Both the position numbers and the translations under genes were made by a program. From positions 62,001 through 126,000 of the forward strand of contig JAAENN010000118.1 of the NCBI GenBank assembly GCA_024224295.1: DNA of 64,000 nt, in the 5' to 3' direction. The DNA comes from Shimia sp. (lineage in GTDB: Bacteria > Pseudomonadota > Alphaproteobacteria > Rhodobacterales > Rhodobacteraceae). This document shows, in pieces, positions 16,201 to 24,830 of this stretch (within the stretch, counting starts at the first letter, position 1; each line of letters begins with the position of its first letter). The notes under the pieces were generated by a model, which had not been told where the DNA came from, did no database searches, and was given only the letters and a program-made list of their open reading frames with translations.

Positions 16201-18707
16201 TCTCAGTGATATCCAACCGTTTGATTTCCATGCAAGCTGTAGAGGTGAGTGAAGGCGAGAACTTGATTCCACTGGCAGTCACAGATGAGTGGGGTGCCGG
16301 GGCTTATGTCACAGCTTCGGTTATCCGGCCGTCCGATGTGCCTGCTGGCAAGAACCCTGCGCGGGCGTTGGGCCTGAGCTACGCAAAGGTAGATCCCGGT
16401 GCCAAGCAGTTGTCGGTTGACCTCTTCACCCCGGCGCAAATCGCGCCTCGCGGCCCGCTTGACGTATCGCTGAAGATTGACGGTGTCGCGGAAGGGGAAA
16501 CGGCTTTTGTGACTTTGGCCGCTGTGGATGTGGGTATTCTAAACCTGACAAGTTTTGAGAGTCCTGACCCATCAGTGCACTACTTTGGTCAACGCCGTTT
16601 GGGCATGGAAATTCGGGATATTTATGGGCGCTTGATAAATGGTATGTCCGGTTCAATGGGCGCGTTGCGCTCTGGCGGAGATGCCAATGTCGGATCAGGT
16701 TATGACTCGCCGCCGCCAACCGAAGAGCTTGTAGCCTATTTCCATGGACCTATCGAGGTCGGTACAGATGGCATGGCGCGGGTGCAGTTTGACATACCAG
16801 AGTTCAATGGCGCTGTGCGGTTGATGGCGGTGGCCTGGTCCGCAACGGGTGTTGGCCAAGCGGAAAAAGACGTGCTCGTGCGCGATCCTATTGTGGTAAC
16901 CGCAAGCCTACCACGCTTTCTCGCGCCGGGTGATCAAAGCCGGTTGCTGCTGGAGTTTGTGCATGCCGAGGGGCCGTCGGGGCGCATGGGTTTAGACGTT
17001 GTGGCCAGCAATGGAGTCGCTCTGGAAGAGAGCGCAATTCCATCAGGTTTTGAGCTCGGTGCGCTCGGTTCAACCCGCTTATCCGTTCCAATTGTGGCGC
17101 GAGACGTTGGCGATCACAGTATCGACGTCGCGCTGACCACACCTGATGGAAAATTGCTCACCAAGTCACTGGTTCTGCCGGTTCAGGACAATGACCCATC
17201 TGTGAGCGAAACCCGTCAGGTGGTTTTAGCCGCGGGTGAAAGCTTAACGTTAGGCTCTGATCTTTTTGCGGATTTGCGAGCTGGAACAGCCGAGGCGGTC
17301 TTGTCGTCTGGAGCGTTGGCACGCTTTGATGCACCGGGCTTGATGCAAGCTTTGGATCGCTACCCGTATGGCTGTACCGAACAAGTCGCGTCACAAACTC
17401 TGCCGCTCTTATACTTCGAAGACGTCGCCAATGCGCTGGGGCTGGCCGCAAGCCAAACAGTGGACACGCGTATCTCCGATGCTATCGAACTGGTGCTCAC
17501 ACGTCAGTCCAGCAATGGCGCTTTTGGTCTATGGCAGCCTGCATCCGGGGACTTTTGGCTTGATGCTTACGTGAGTGATTTTCTGTCTCGTGCGAAGGCT
17601 CGCGGACATACAGTGCCGGATCTGGCTTTCACACAGGCCATGAACAATCTGCGCAATCGTGTGAACTATGCGCCAGACTTTGACAAAGGTGGCCAGGACT
17701 TGGCCTACGCACTCATGGTCTTAGCCCGCGAGGGCGCGGCTAACATGGGGGATCTGCGCTACTATGCTGATGTGAAGTCAGAAGCGTTTGCGACTCCTCT
17801 GGCGGCCGCGCAACTTGGCGCGGCATTGGCGTTTTATGGCGACCAAACCCGTGCTGATTTCATGTTCCGCCATTCGGCGCGCTTGATCGAAGGGCAAACG
17901 CAGAGCAACGAGAGCCCATTGTGGCGTGTCGACTACGGTACAAACCTGCGGGATGCCGCTGGAGCGCTGACTTTGGCGGTTGAAGCGGGCAGCGAGGCGA
18001 TGGACCGAAACAAGCTATTGACCCGAGTGACCGCGCCGGGACGCGATCTCTCTACGCAGGAAACAGTCTGGTCGCTTATGGCGGCGCATGCATTGATCGA
18101 GGATGCCGGGTCCAACACGCTGAGCTTGAACGGCGCGGCTTTGGATGGGCCGTTGTTAGAGCGTGTTCCCGACAACGCAATGACTTCGGATTTTATATTG
18201 AAAAATGAAGGCGATGCGCCGCAGTCGGTCACAGTTACCACTGTTGGCGTGCCGACCTATCCGATCCAAAGTGACGGTTATGGTTACCAGCTGTCGCGCC
18301 AGTATTTCACCTTGGAAGGTGCCGAAGTCACGGGTGCGCAAGTGGCGACGGGCGACCGTTTTGTCTCCGTACTGACCGTCACGCCGTCTAGCAAAGTTGG
18401 CGCTCGGTTGATGGTCAACGATCCGCTTCCGGCAGGATTTGAGATCGACAATCCAAACTTGCTGTCGAGTGGGGATGTGCGGGTGCTGGATTGGTTGCAA
18501 CCCACCTATGCCGAGCACAGCGAATTCCGCTCCGATCGGTTCCTTGCGGCGGTGGATTGGCAATCAGATCAACCCTTTAGGCTGGCCTATGTCGTGCGTG
18601 CAGTGTCCCCAGGGGAGTATCACCATCCGGCGGCTTCTGTCGAAGACATGTATCGTCCGCAGTACCGCGCCAACACCGATGCGGCGCGCCTGACCGTGAC
18701 CGAGTAA
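13269..18707 (+). CDS. Bacterial alpha-2-macroglobulin (YfhM-like) with N-terminal PAN/apple domain
   Basis: An 1812-residue exported protein. A type I signal peptide (cleavage near AYA-E, residues about 17-20) is followed by a cysteine-bearing PAN/apple-like segment (about 30-80, with CIGACLANQDCVAFTF). Macroglobulin domains and a bait region come next. The thioester motif C1369-T-E-Q1372 lies in YPYGCTEQ, followed by an alpha-helical thioester domain. Bacterial macroglobulins trap attacking proteases in the periplasm through the reactive thioester. E. coli YfhM is a lipoprotein, whereas no proper lipobox is seen here. GGAGAAG precedes the ATG. pbpC begins 1 base after the stop, the classic yfhM-pbpC pairing. 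Confidence 0.93.
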   Translation: MFRVFVAAVLIVCSGSAYAENTFVPDRRIVVSRDVDFYGSDLQNLFDTTYDACIGACLANQDCVAFTFNQKSKACFPKSAISDRQPYEGALSAEVFETPRGTQFLAGERAEDLTFLRKSDFDRAKDLAANVGRYHAGGPWTVPAMLDAAQERRAEGNNLSAMRWTGGAVAKSDRSDQWHEYARLNAELKSNKPSETSTYRERAFLGSINAYLRAEDRAERVNALILMADQLEEQDRGKAMLRSLRLAESVQPRSDVEQRLEAAIGKYGFRVSEHVVDSDLEKPRFCAEFNEPLVAVGQDYSPFVKRPSNQMALNVEERRICVEGLTHGQRLEVTFRKGLPAQSGETLIKDVTLNAYVRDRSPSVDFGGRAYVLPRSQDAGLPIETVNLDEVELTLQRVNDRNILRAIQDSYFGQPLSYWQVDEFARDVAETIWTGTGEVQNSLNQTVTTRLPMADLVADQPAGVYALTADLQGADKYDETSATQWFLLSDIGLTSLNGTDGLHAFVRRLSDATAMDQAKVSLISRANRVLGTVSSDAEGYARFDAGLTRGTGAQAPALLLVETGEDFTFLSLTDPAFDLSDRGVEGRPAAPPIDLFVATDRGAYRAGETIHVTALVRGPVAEALPSLPVTAILTRPDGVEYSREVSTAGVAGGHVFDMPLGTTVPRGRWTLEFKSDLEAPALATAKVLVEDFLPERIDFEMTPPNGPLTEDDPAPLKLEARYLFGAPAADLSVEGQLTLRAQSEIDGYQGYRFGRYDQPFYGQTEYFYSDVTDAQGRAKIFLPLPSQDAAGRALSADIIMRVLEGSGRPVERRLSHPVAAQTSLIGIKPHFDEDVVPEGGTAKFDLLALAQDLKRTQMPVKWTVNRVETRYQWYQLGGSWEWEPTTRRTTVARGSATLGDTVVEVGAQVDWGRYEIVVVQEGGDFVSSAAEFYAGWYAPIDATETPDTLELSLDKDMFRSGDTAQLRLVPRFAGTALVSVISNRLISMQAVEVSEGENLIPLAVTDEWGAGAYVTASVIRPSDVPAGKNPARALGLSYAKVDPGAKQLSVDLFTPAQIAPRGPLDVSLKIDGVAEGETAFVTLAAVDVGILNLTSFESPDPSVHYFGQRRLGMEIRDIYGRLINGMSGSMGALRSGGDANVGSGYDSPPPTEELVAYFHGPIEVGTDGMARVQFDIPEFNGAVRLMAVAWSATGVGQAEKDVLVRDPIVVTASLPRFLAPGDQSRLLLEFVHAEGPSGRMGLDVVASNGVALEESAIPSGFELGALGSTRLSVPIVARDVGDHSIDVALTTPDGKLLTKSLVLPVQDNDPSVSETRQVVLAAGESLTLGSDLFADLRAGTAEAVLSSGALARFDAPGLMQALDRYPYGCTEQVASQTLPLLYFEDVANALGLAASQTVDTRISDAIELVLTRQSSNGAFGLWQPASGDFWLDAYVSDFLSRAKARGHTVPDLAFTQAMNNLRNRVNYAPDFDKGGQDLAYALMVLAREGAANMGDLRYYADVKSEAFATPLAAAQLGAALAFYGDQTRADFMFRHSARLIEGQTQSNESPLWRVDYGTNLRDAAGALTLAVEAGSEAMDRNKLLTRVTAPGRDLSTQETVWSLMAAHALIEDAGSNTLSLNGAALDGPLLERVPDNAMTSDFILKNEGDAPQSVTVTTVGVPTYPIQSDGYGYQLSRQYFTLEGAEVTGAQVATGDRFVSVLTVTPSSKVGARLMVNDPLPAGFEIDNPNLLSSGDVRVLDWLQPTYAEHSEFRSDRFLAAVDWQSDQPFRLAYVVRAVSPGEYHHPAASVEDMYRPQYRANTDAARLTVTE

Positions 18708-18708
18708 C

Positions 18709-20748
18709 ATGCGGTTTGCGCTATTTGTCCTTGCCGCTGCGCTGCTATTGGCAGCCGCAGTGCGAGATGGCGTGGATCGCTGGGTTGCCGAAACCGATTT
18801 GCCCAATTTGATTTCGGATACGTCGGTGCAAGTGGTTGATCGGGAAGGAAAACTGCTCAGAGCTTACACGGTCGACGATGGGTTGTGGCGCATGGGCACT
18901 GGTTTGGAAGCTGTTGATCCGGGCTACATCGACATGCTGGTGGCCTATGAAGATCGGCGCTTTTGGACCCATGCCGGGGTTGATCCTTGGGCGGTTTTGC
19001 GTGCCACATGGCAAGCGCTTTGGAATGGAGAGGTTGTCTCCGGTGGATCAACGTTGACCATGCAAGTTGCGCGGTTGTTGGAGGATTCCGGCACTGGCGC
19101 GTGGCAAGGCAAATTGCGGCAGGTAAGGGTGGCCTTGGCGTTAGAGAAAACGCTGAGCAAAGATGAAATTCTCGCGATTTATCTGGTGCATGCGCCGTTT
19201 GGGGGGAATCTGGAGGGGGTGCGTGCGGCGACGTTGGCATGGTTTGGGAAAGAGCCACATCGGTTGACGCCCGCGCAGTCTGCGCTTTTGGTGGCTTTAC
19301 CCCAAAGTCCCAATGGGCGGCGGCCGGATCGGCATCCCCAAGTCGCGACAGAAGCACGAGAGCGGGTGCTGCAACGTGCTGTTATTGAAGGTGTTTTGAC
19401 TAAGGAGTCTGCGTTGGCAGCCTTGATGACGCCGGTGCCAAATCAGCGGCGGGGGTTCCCGAGCATCGCGCCGCATATGGCCGACCGCGCAGTGGCGCAG
19501 CGGCCGGAAGCCGTTGTGCATCAGGTGACCTTGTCTCGAGACCTGCAAATCTCTTTAGAGGGGCTTGCGGCGAAGGCCTTACGGGGCTTGGAGGACCGCG
19601 TGTCCATTGCGATGGTCGTGGTGGATCATCACAGCGGAGAAATTCTCGCGTCAGTGGGGTCAGCCGGGTTTTCCGGAGGCGATCATCGGCAGGGGTTTGT
19701 CGACATGACACAGGCGAAGCGTTCGCCGGGATCCACGCTTAAGCCATTGGTGTATGGGCTTTCTTTTGATCAGGGGTTGGTGCATCCGGAGACGCTCATC
19801 AGCGACACACCAATACGATTTGGCACTTATGCGCCGCAGAATTTTGACGGGAGGTTTCGTGGCGAGTTACGGGTACGGGAGGCTTTAGCACAGTCGCTGA
19901 ACTTGCCGGTTGTATTGCTCACCGATGAGATTGGACCCGCCAATTTAATGGCGGCCATGAGCAAGGCTGGGACGGCGCCGGATGTGCCTGGCGGGGTGGC
20001 TGGATTGGCTGTGGCGCTGGGTGGTGTGGGACTGTCGCTGGAGGAGTTGGTGCAGCTTTATGCGGTGATCCCTCAGGGCGGATTGGCGCAAGGCTTGCAT
20101 TGGCGGATTGGTGAAAAAATAAAGCAAAGGCAAAGAGTTATCAGTCGGTCAGCGGCCTGGCATTTGGGGGATATCCTGTCCGGGATTGCGCCGCCAAAAG
20201 GGGCACCGCGCAATGGGTTGGCGTATAAAACCGGGACGTCTTATGGACACCGTGACACTTGGGCGATTGGGTTTGATGGTCAGCATGTGGCCGGGGTCTG
20301 GATTGGGCGGCCGGACGGGACACCGGTACCGGGCGCCTTTGGGGCCGAAGTGGCCGCGCCAGTGTTGTTTGACGTGTTCCAGCGCATCGCGCCTGAGCTG
20401 ACGCCATTAAGTCCTCCGCCGCCAGAGACGTTGATTGTTAGCACAGGTCAACTGCCTGAACCGCTTCGGAAATTTCGTGGTCGCAATGCGCTTTTTGAAA
20501 AGCCGGAAGATGCGCTTGCGGTGGCCTTCCCGCCCGATGGAGCGACTTTGGAGGGCGGCAACAGCGAGGTCATTTTGAAGGTCAAAAACGGTGCCTTGCC
20601 CTTCACCGTTTTGGCCAATGGAGCGCCGGTTGTGGAGCAAAGTCGGATGCGGGAAATGGTGGTGCCGCTGGTTGGAAAAGGCAGTGCAACAGTGACGGTG
20701 ATTGATGCCAAGGGGGCGTCCGATCGGGTCACGATTTGGGTGGATTAA
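18709..20748 (+). CDS. pbpC: Penicillin-binding protein 1C, bifunctional murein synthase
   Basis: A 679-residue class A PBP anchored by an N-terminal helix (about 3-18). The transglycosylase domain has its catalytic Glu at E81 in AYEDRRFW and GGSTLTMQ at 112-119. The transpeptidase domain has S342-T-L-K345, S396-L-N398 and K507-T-G-T510. A C-terminal BiPBP_C domain occupies about 590-679. It polymerises and cross-links glycan strands in the periplasm. The single-base gap after the macroglobulin gene implies translational coupling, consistent with a repair-and-protection unit. All catalytic motifs are intact. Confidence 0.95.
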   Translation: MRFALFVLAAALLLAAAVRDGVDRWVAETDLPNLISDTSVQVVDREGKLLRAYTVDDGLWRMGTGLEAVDPGYIDMLVAYEDRRFWTHAGVDPWAVLRATWQALWNGEVVSGGSTLTMQVARLLEDSGTGAWQGKLRQVRVALALEKTLSKDEILAIYLVHAPFGGNLEGVRAATLAWFGKEPHRLTPAQSALLVALPQSPNGRRPDRHPQVATEARERVLQRAVIEGVLTKESALAALMTPVPNQRRGFPSIAPHMADRAVAQRPEAVVHQVTLSRDLQISLEGLAAKALRGLEDRVSIAMVVVDHHSGEILASVGSAGFSGGDHRQGFVDMTQAKRSPGSTLKPLVYGLSFDQGLVHPETLISDTPIRFGTYAPQNFDGRFRGELRVREALAQSLNLPVVLLTDEIGPANLMAAMSKAGTAPDVPGGVAGLAVALGGVGLSLEELVQLYAVIPQGGLAQGLHWRIGEKIKQRQRVISRSAAWHLGDILSGIAPPKGAPRNGLAYKTGTSYGHRDTWAIGFDGQHVAGVWIGRPDGTPVPGAFGAEVAAPVLFDVFQRIAPELTPLSPPPPETLIVSTGQLPEPLRKFRGRNALFEKPEDALAVAFPPDGATLEGGNSEVILKVKNGALPFTVLANGAPVVEQSRMREMVVPLVGKGSATVTVIDAKGASDRVTIWVD

Positions 20749-20888
20749 CCAAACGATTTGGACGTCGGTATCGCGTCGGTATCACGACTGTTTTGCGGAG
20801 GTGCGCTTTTAGAGGAAGCCAAAGGCGTTAACCTTTTGAACCGCACCGTCTTTGAGCAAAGAAATTGGAAAATTCTCAGGAGGGCTGT

Positions 20889-20960
20889 CCCCGACCGCGG
20901 GTGGGGGAGAAGCCCCCGCCCATGGGGGCGGTCGGGGGCTGCCCGGCGGGAGCGCCGGGC
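20889..20960. terminator. GC-rich hairpin cluster between convergent pbpC and thiolase genes
   Basis: CCCCGACCGC (20889-20898) and GCGGTCGGGG (20928-20937) are perfect complements enclosing a second G/C-rich pairing. Immediately beyond is GCCCGGCG-GGAG-CGCCGGGC (20941-20960), a perfect 8-bp stem with a 4-base loop. The cluster lies in the 228 bp between two converging genes and probably stops transcription from either side. There is no good T tract, so termination may be Rho-assisted. The rest of this gap shows nothing recognisable. Confidence 0.5.
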
Positions 20961-20976
20961 GATTTGCTGTGTGGGT

Positions 20977-22152
20977 TTAGATGCGCTCAATCGCGATGGC
21001 GATGCCCTGACCGCCGCCGATGCACATGGTGATCAGACCTTTGGAGCCACCTGTGCGGTCCAGCTCGTACATGGCTTTCACGGTGATGATTGCGCCGGTC
21101 GCGCCGACCGGGTGACCCAAGGCAATCGCGCCGCCGTTGGGGTTCACTTTGGCCGGGTCAAGGCCGAGACCTTTGTTCACAGCAATCGCTTGGGCCGCGA
21201 AGGCTTCGTTGGATTCGATGACGTCGAAGTCCGCGATGCTCAGCCCGGTTTTGGCCAGCAGGTTTTCCACCGCAGGCACCGGACCAATGCCCATGACCTC
21301 CGGGCGGACACCGGCGTGGGCATAGCCCAGCACGCGGAACCGAGGCGTTAGGCCAGCTTTCTCAGCGGCTTCTGCGCGGGCCAAGACAATCGCGCCTGCC
21401 CCGTCGTTGATGCCTGAGGCGTTGCCAGCGGTGACACGGCCATCTTTCTTGAACACGGTGCGTAGTTTGCCAAGGCTTTCCATGGTGGAGGTGGTTGGGT
21501 GTTCATCACGGGCAAAGGGCACCATGTCGCGGCGCACTTTGACATCAATCGGCACAATCTGATCGTCGAAGTAGCCCGCTTCGATGGCTGCGGCGGCACG
21601 TTCCTGAGACGCCAGCGCAAAAGCATCCATGTCTGCGCGGGAGACATCGTGCTCATCCGCGACGTTTTCAGCTGTGATGCCCATGTGGCCAGTGCCAAAC
21701 GGGCAGTTCAGCGCACCCAGCATCATGTCGAGGGTTTTTACGTCGCCCATCTTCTGGCCCCAGCGCTGCGACTGCATGATGTAGGGGCTGCGGGACATGT
21801 TTTCCGCGCCGCCCGCGATGGCAAAATCCGCATCGCCCAGCATCAGAGACTGCGTGGCGGAAACGATGGCCTGCGCGCCAGAACCGCAAAGGCGGTTTAC
21901 GTTCATGGCTGGGGTGGTGTCCGGGATGCCGGCCTGCATCGCGGCGACGCGGGACAGATACATATCGCGTGGTTCGGTGTTGATCACATGGCCATAAACG
22001 ACGTGGCCGATTTGACCACCTTCCACGCCAGCGCTTTCCATGGCTGCTTTGGTGACGGTGGCGCCCAGATCAATGGGGGCGGTGTTGGCAAGGGACCCAC
22101 CAAAGGTGCCAATGGCGGTACGCGCGCCGCCGAGAATTACGATGTCCGACAT
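20977..22152 (-). CDS. Acetyl-CoA acetyltransferase (thiolase)
   Basis: A 391-residue thiolase. The nucleophile is C89 in NRLCGSGAQ, the catalytic His lies in GHPVGATGA near 347, and the second Cys in CIGGGQG near 377. It reversibly condenses two acetyl-CoA to acetoacetyl-CoA, or cleaves 3-ketoacyl-CoA. The same frame extends five codons upstream, but GAGGAG ahead of the ATG at 22152 supports this start. No phaB neighbour is present, so a specific polyhydroxybutyrate role cannot be assigned. Conceivably it handles acetoacetyl-CoA from amino-acid or aromatic catabolism. Confidence 0.92.
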   Translation of the reverse strand: MSDIVILGGARTAIGTFGGSLANTAPIDLGATVTKAAMESAGVEGGQIGHVVYGHVINTEPRDMYLSRVAAMQAGIPDTTPAMNVNRLCGSGAQAIVSATQSLMLGDADFAIAGGAENMSRSPYIMQSQRWGQKMGDVKTLDMMLGALNCPFGTGHMGITAENVADEHDVSRADMDAFALASQERAAAAIEAGYFDDQIVPIDVKVRRDMVPFARDEHPTTSTMESLGKLRTVFKKDGRVTAGNASGINDGAGAIVLARAEAAEKAGLTPRFRVLGYAHAGVRPEVMGIGPVPAVENLLAKTGLSIADFDVIESNEAFAAQAIAVNKGLGLDPAKVNPNGGAIALGHPVGATGAIITVKAMYELDRTGGSKGLITMCIGGGQGIAIAIERI

Positions 22153-22310
22153 CTGTCGTCTCCTCATGAAATCGTGTTGGCCACAGTATGCAGACGCAGC
22201 ATGCGCGAGTCAGGTGGAACGGTGCGTCACAGTTTCTGCGCCCGTAGTCTTACGGAGGTGGTGTTCACGCCTTGATTGACAAAAGGCAGTGGATTCCCGC
22301 ATTTGGGGGC

Positions 22311-22868
22311 ATGAGTAATGATCTACCTATCTTGGAGCTTTTGCCCGCGCGGTTGCGGGAGGCCCGCCGAGCGCAAGGGCTATCGTTGGACGCGGTGGCA
22401 AAGCTTTCAGGCGTTAGCCGCTCGATGGTGAGCCAGATCGAGCGTGGGGAAAGCAGCCCAACCATTGCAACCCTGTGGAACCTGACGCGGGCCTTGCAGG
22501 TGGATTTTGCGGGGCTATTGGATGCACAGGCTGGGGACAAGGTGGATGTGCTTCGCGCGTCTGATGTGCCGCGGTTTGACAACATGGGACATCTTTGTCT
22601 CATTCGGATTTTATCGCCGCCCGAGGATGTGGGTGGGCATGAGGTTTATGACATCACGTTTGAGGCCGGTGGTAACCTGAAGAGTGCGCCACACACGCGG
22701 GGCGCGACAGAGCAGCTGACGGTGTTGTCCGGGGCTGTGTTGGTAACAAGCGGGACCGCTTCGCAGGACTTGGCGGAAGGCGACACCGCGCGTTATGCGG
22801 CGGATGTGGCCCATGCGATTGAAGTCACAGAGCCCGCGCGGGTGTTTCTGATTGTGAAGAACGCTTGA
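22311..22868 (+). CDS. XRE-family regulator with C-terminal cupin sensor
   Basis: A 185-residue two-domain regulator. An N-terminal helix-turn-helix (about 15-60 of the mature frame) contains LSLDAVAKLSGVSRSMVSQIERGESSPT. A cupin barrel follows (about 110-180), containing HTRGATEQLTVLSG and EGDTARYAADVAHAI. This architecture typically controls amino-acid or amine catabolism genes, with the cupin binding the effector. The frame also has a TTG start at 22272; I prefer the ATG at 22311, though its SD is weak. kbl-tdh lies nearby on the same strand beyond one opposite-facing gene, so it could be a target. That link is inference. Confidence 0.85.
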   Translation: MSNDLPILELLPARLREARRAQGLSLDAVAKLSGVSRSMVSQIERGESSPTIATLWNLTRALQVDFAGLLDAQAGDKVDVLRASDVPRFDNMGHLCLIRILSPPEDVGGHEVYDITFEAGGNLKSAPHTRGATEQLTVLSGAVLVTSGTASQDLAEGDTARYAADVAHAIEVTEPARVFLIVKNA

Positions 22869-22871
22869 GGG

Positions 22872-23291
22872 CTAGAGAAATTTTGGAACGCCAAACCAGA
22901 GCAAAACGCCAGAGTACGCGCTCCAGAAGATCAATGTGATCATGCCGATACGTAGCCAGCGGCGGTCTTTAGTGTGGTGTGCAATCAAAGCTGCAACTGG
23001 ATAGGCGCAAGCGAAGGCGCCGACTATGATTGCAATGTTCATGATGGCGGAAGTCTCTCCATAAAAAAGAGCCGACAACCATACACCCAGGGATATTGGT
23101 AGCCATTCGATCGTCGCGACGGGAGTAATTGCCACTAATCCCAATGTTATGCAGATTCGCGCCCGACTAGGCTTAAGCGTCAGGTCGGGAGCCTTTAACG
23201 AATTTTTGACGAGCCAAATCAGCAAGACAGCACCTGCTCCGACAAGCGCTGACATTGAAATGGCCGCTAAGAAGGGGACTGGGTCAGTCAT
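22872..23291 (-). CDS. Small hypothetical membrane protein
   Basis: About 139 residues from the ATG at 23291, with four hydrophobic segments (near 4-23, 42-65, 72-95 and 115-135). The open frame extends upstream to 23507, but the added N-terminus is arginine-rich and lacks membrane character, so the internal MTDPVPFL start is more likely. No family was recognised. It converges on the XRE-cupin gene with a 3-bp gap and faces away from kbl. Confidence 0.6.
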   Translation of the reverse strand: MTDPVPFLAAISMSALVGAGAVLLIWLVKNSLKAPDLTLKPSRARICITLGLVAITPVATIEWLPISLGVWLSALFYGETSAIMNIAIIVGAFACAYPVAALIAHHTKDRRWLRIGMITLIFWSAYSGVLLWFGVPKFL

Positions 23292-23548
23292 TGTTCCGCG
23301 GTCAGTCTGAATGGGTCGTCGTAGGAAAGCGTGGATGCAAAAGGCTGTGATGGCACAAAGACTGGTGTGTAGTGAAAGCTTCCATGCGCCAGGTTGGAGC
23401 ACAGCGTTCTCCCTTAAGTCGATTACATAGAGGTTCGGTTTCCTTCTGGCAGATTCAGGTCTCGATTGAAACCTTCTGTACGGAGACATGGGCCGGGTTT
23501 GTGACACTGGTCAGACGTGGTGCTAGTCTGGTTTTTAGAAACCATCCA

Positions 23549-23626
23549 GAATTTCGGATTTTTGTCCGTCATAACGAAATTCCCTCTTCACGGATGCAAA
23601 TCCGTTATGGTAGATGGTCGTCCATC
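23549..23626 (+). promoter_or_regulatory. kbl leader with three inverted repeats
   Basis: The roughly 350-bp gap before kbl contains three close repeats: GAATTTCG (23549-23556) with CGAAATTC (23575-23582), ACGGAT-GCAA-ATCCGT (23590-23605), and GATGG-TCGT-CCATC (23613-23626). The last ends 5 bases before the GGAG ribosome binding site of kbl. The first is wide enough to be an operator. The second and third are compact enough to be RNA hairpins. No glycine riboswitch core was recognised. The rest of the gap (23292-23548) shows nothing clear. Confidence 0.45.
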
Positions 23627-23642
23627 ATTATGGAGAACCCCC

Positions 23643-24830
23643 ATGTCTGACGCTTTCTTGACCGACATCCGCGACACGCTTACCACCATTGAGGCCGAAG
23701 GGCTGATGAAGACAGAGCGCATGATCACGTCGCCCCAAGGTGGGGGAATTCAGGTGGGGGATCGGGAGGTCATCAACCTGTGCGCCAACAACTATCTTGG
23801 ACTGGCGGACAATCCGGCGCTGATTGCCGCGGCAAAGGATGCGATGGACCCACGTGGGTATGGCATGGCCTCGGTGCGGTTCATCTGCGGGACGCAGGAC
23901 ATTCACCGCGAATTGGAGAAGAAGCTTGCCAGCTTTCTGGGTAAGGATGATTCGATCCTGTTTGCCGCGTGTTTTGACGCCAATGGCGGGTTGTTTGAGC
24001 CGCTGTTGACCAAGGAAGACGCGATTGTGTCGGACAGTCTGAACCATGCGTCGATCATTGATGGCATCCGCCTGTGTAAGGCCAAGCGCTATCGCTATGC
24101 CAACAACGATATGCCGGATCTGGAAGCGATGTTGCAGCACGCGCGCAACGAGGGCGCGCGGCATATTATGATTGCCACGGATGGTGTGTTTTCGATGGAT
24201 GGGTATCTGGCGAACCTGCCGGAGATCACGCGCCTGGCCAAAGAATACGACGCGGTGGTGATGGTGGATGATTGCCACGCCACCGGGTTCATGGGGCCAA
24301 ACGGGGCCGGGACACCGGATCACTTTGGCGTCGACGTGGATATTCTGACAGGCACTTTGGGCAAGGCGCTGGGCGGGGCGATTGGCGGCTATATTGCCGG
24401 GCCGCAGCCGGTGATTGACCTGTTGCGCCAACGGGCGCGGCCGTATCTGTTTTCCAACTCTCTGCCCCCCAGCATTGTGGCGGCGGGATTGGAAGCGATT
24501 CGCTTGGTCGAAGACGGCGCCGAGGACCGGGCGCGTTTGCGGGAGAATGCGCAATATTGGCGGGCTGGGCTTGAGAAGCTGGGTTTTGAGATCCTGCCGG
24601 GCGAGCATCCGATCATTCCGGTGATGCTGGGTGAAGCGCAGTTGGCGCAGGAGATGGCGGCAAAGCTGTTTGAGGAAGGCGTCTATGTGTCCGGCTTCTT
24701 TTTCCCGGTGGTGCCACGTGGGCAAGCGCGGATTCGCACGCAGATGAACGCCGCCCTTACGCGGGATGAGTTGGACCGGGCGCTGGCGGCCTTTGGCAAG
24801 GTGGGCAAGGCGCTGGGGATTGTCTCATGA
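23643..24830 (+). CDS. kbl: Glycine C-acetyltransferase (2-amino-3-ketobutyrate CoA ligase)
   Basis: A 395-residue fold-type I PLP enzyme of the alpha-oxoamine synthase family. The PLP lysine is K241 in [23 protein letters not shown] lies at about 208-215, and the family's NNYLGL motif at 49-54. It cleaves 2-amino-3-oxobutyrate with CoA to glycine and acetyl-CoA, completing threonine degradation begun by Tdh. The frame is open upstream, but the ATG at 23643 has GGAG 7 bases before it and matches the family N-terminus. Its stop overlaps the tdh ATG (ATGA), so the two are translationally coupled. Confidence 0.96.
   Translation: MSDAFLTDIRDTLTTIEAEGLMKTERMITSPQGGGIQVGDREVINLCANNYLGLADNPALIAAAKDAMDPRGYGMASVRFICGTQDIHRELEKKLASFLGKDDSILFAACFDANGGLFEPLLTKEDAIVSDSLNHASIIDGIRLCKAKRYRYANNDMPDLEAMLQHARNEGARHIMIATDGVFSMDGYLANLPEITRLAKEYDAVVMVDDCHATGFMGPNGAGTPDHFGVDVDILTGTLGKALGGAIGGYIAGPQPVIDLLRQRARPYLFSNSLPPSIVAAGLEAIRLVEDGAEDRARLRENAQYWRAGLEKLGFEILPGEHPIIPVMLGEAQLAQEMAAKLFEEGVYVSGFFFPVVPRGQARIRTQMNAALTRDELDRALAAFGKVGKALGIVS

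Noticed and set aside
23628-24725. 365-codon minus-strand frame opposite kbl
   Set aside because: kbl is full length with its PLP lysine. The antisense product has no recognisable motif and follows the codon bias of the real gene.
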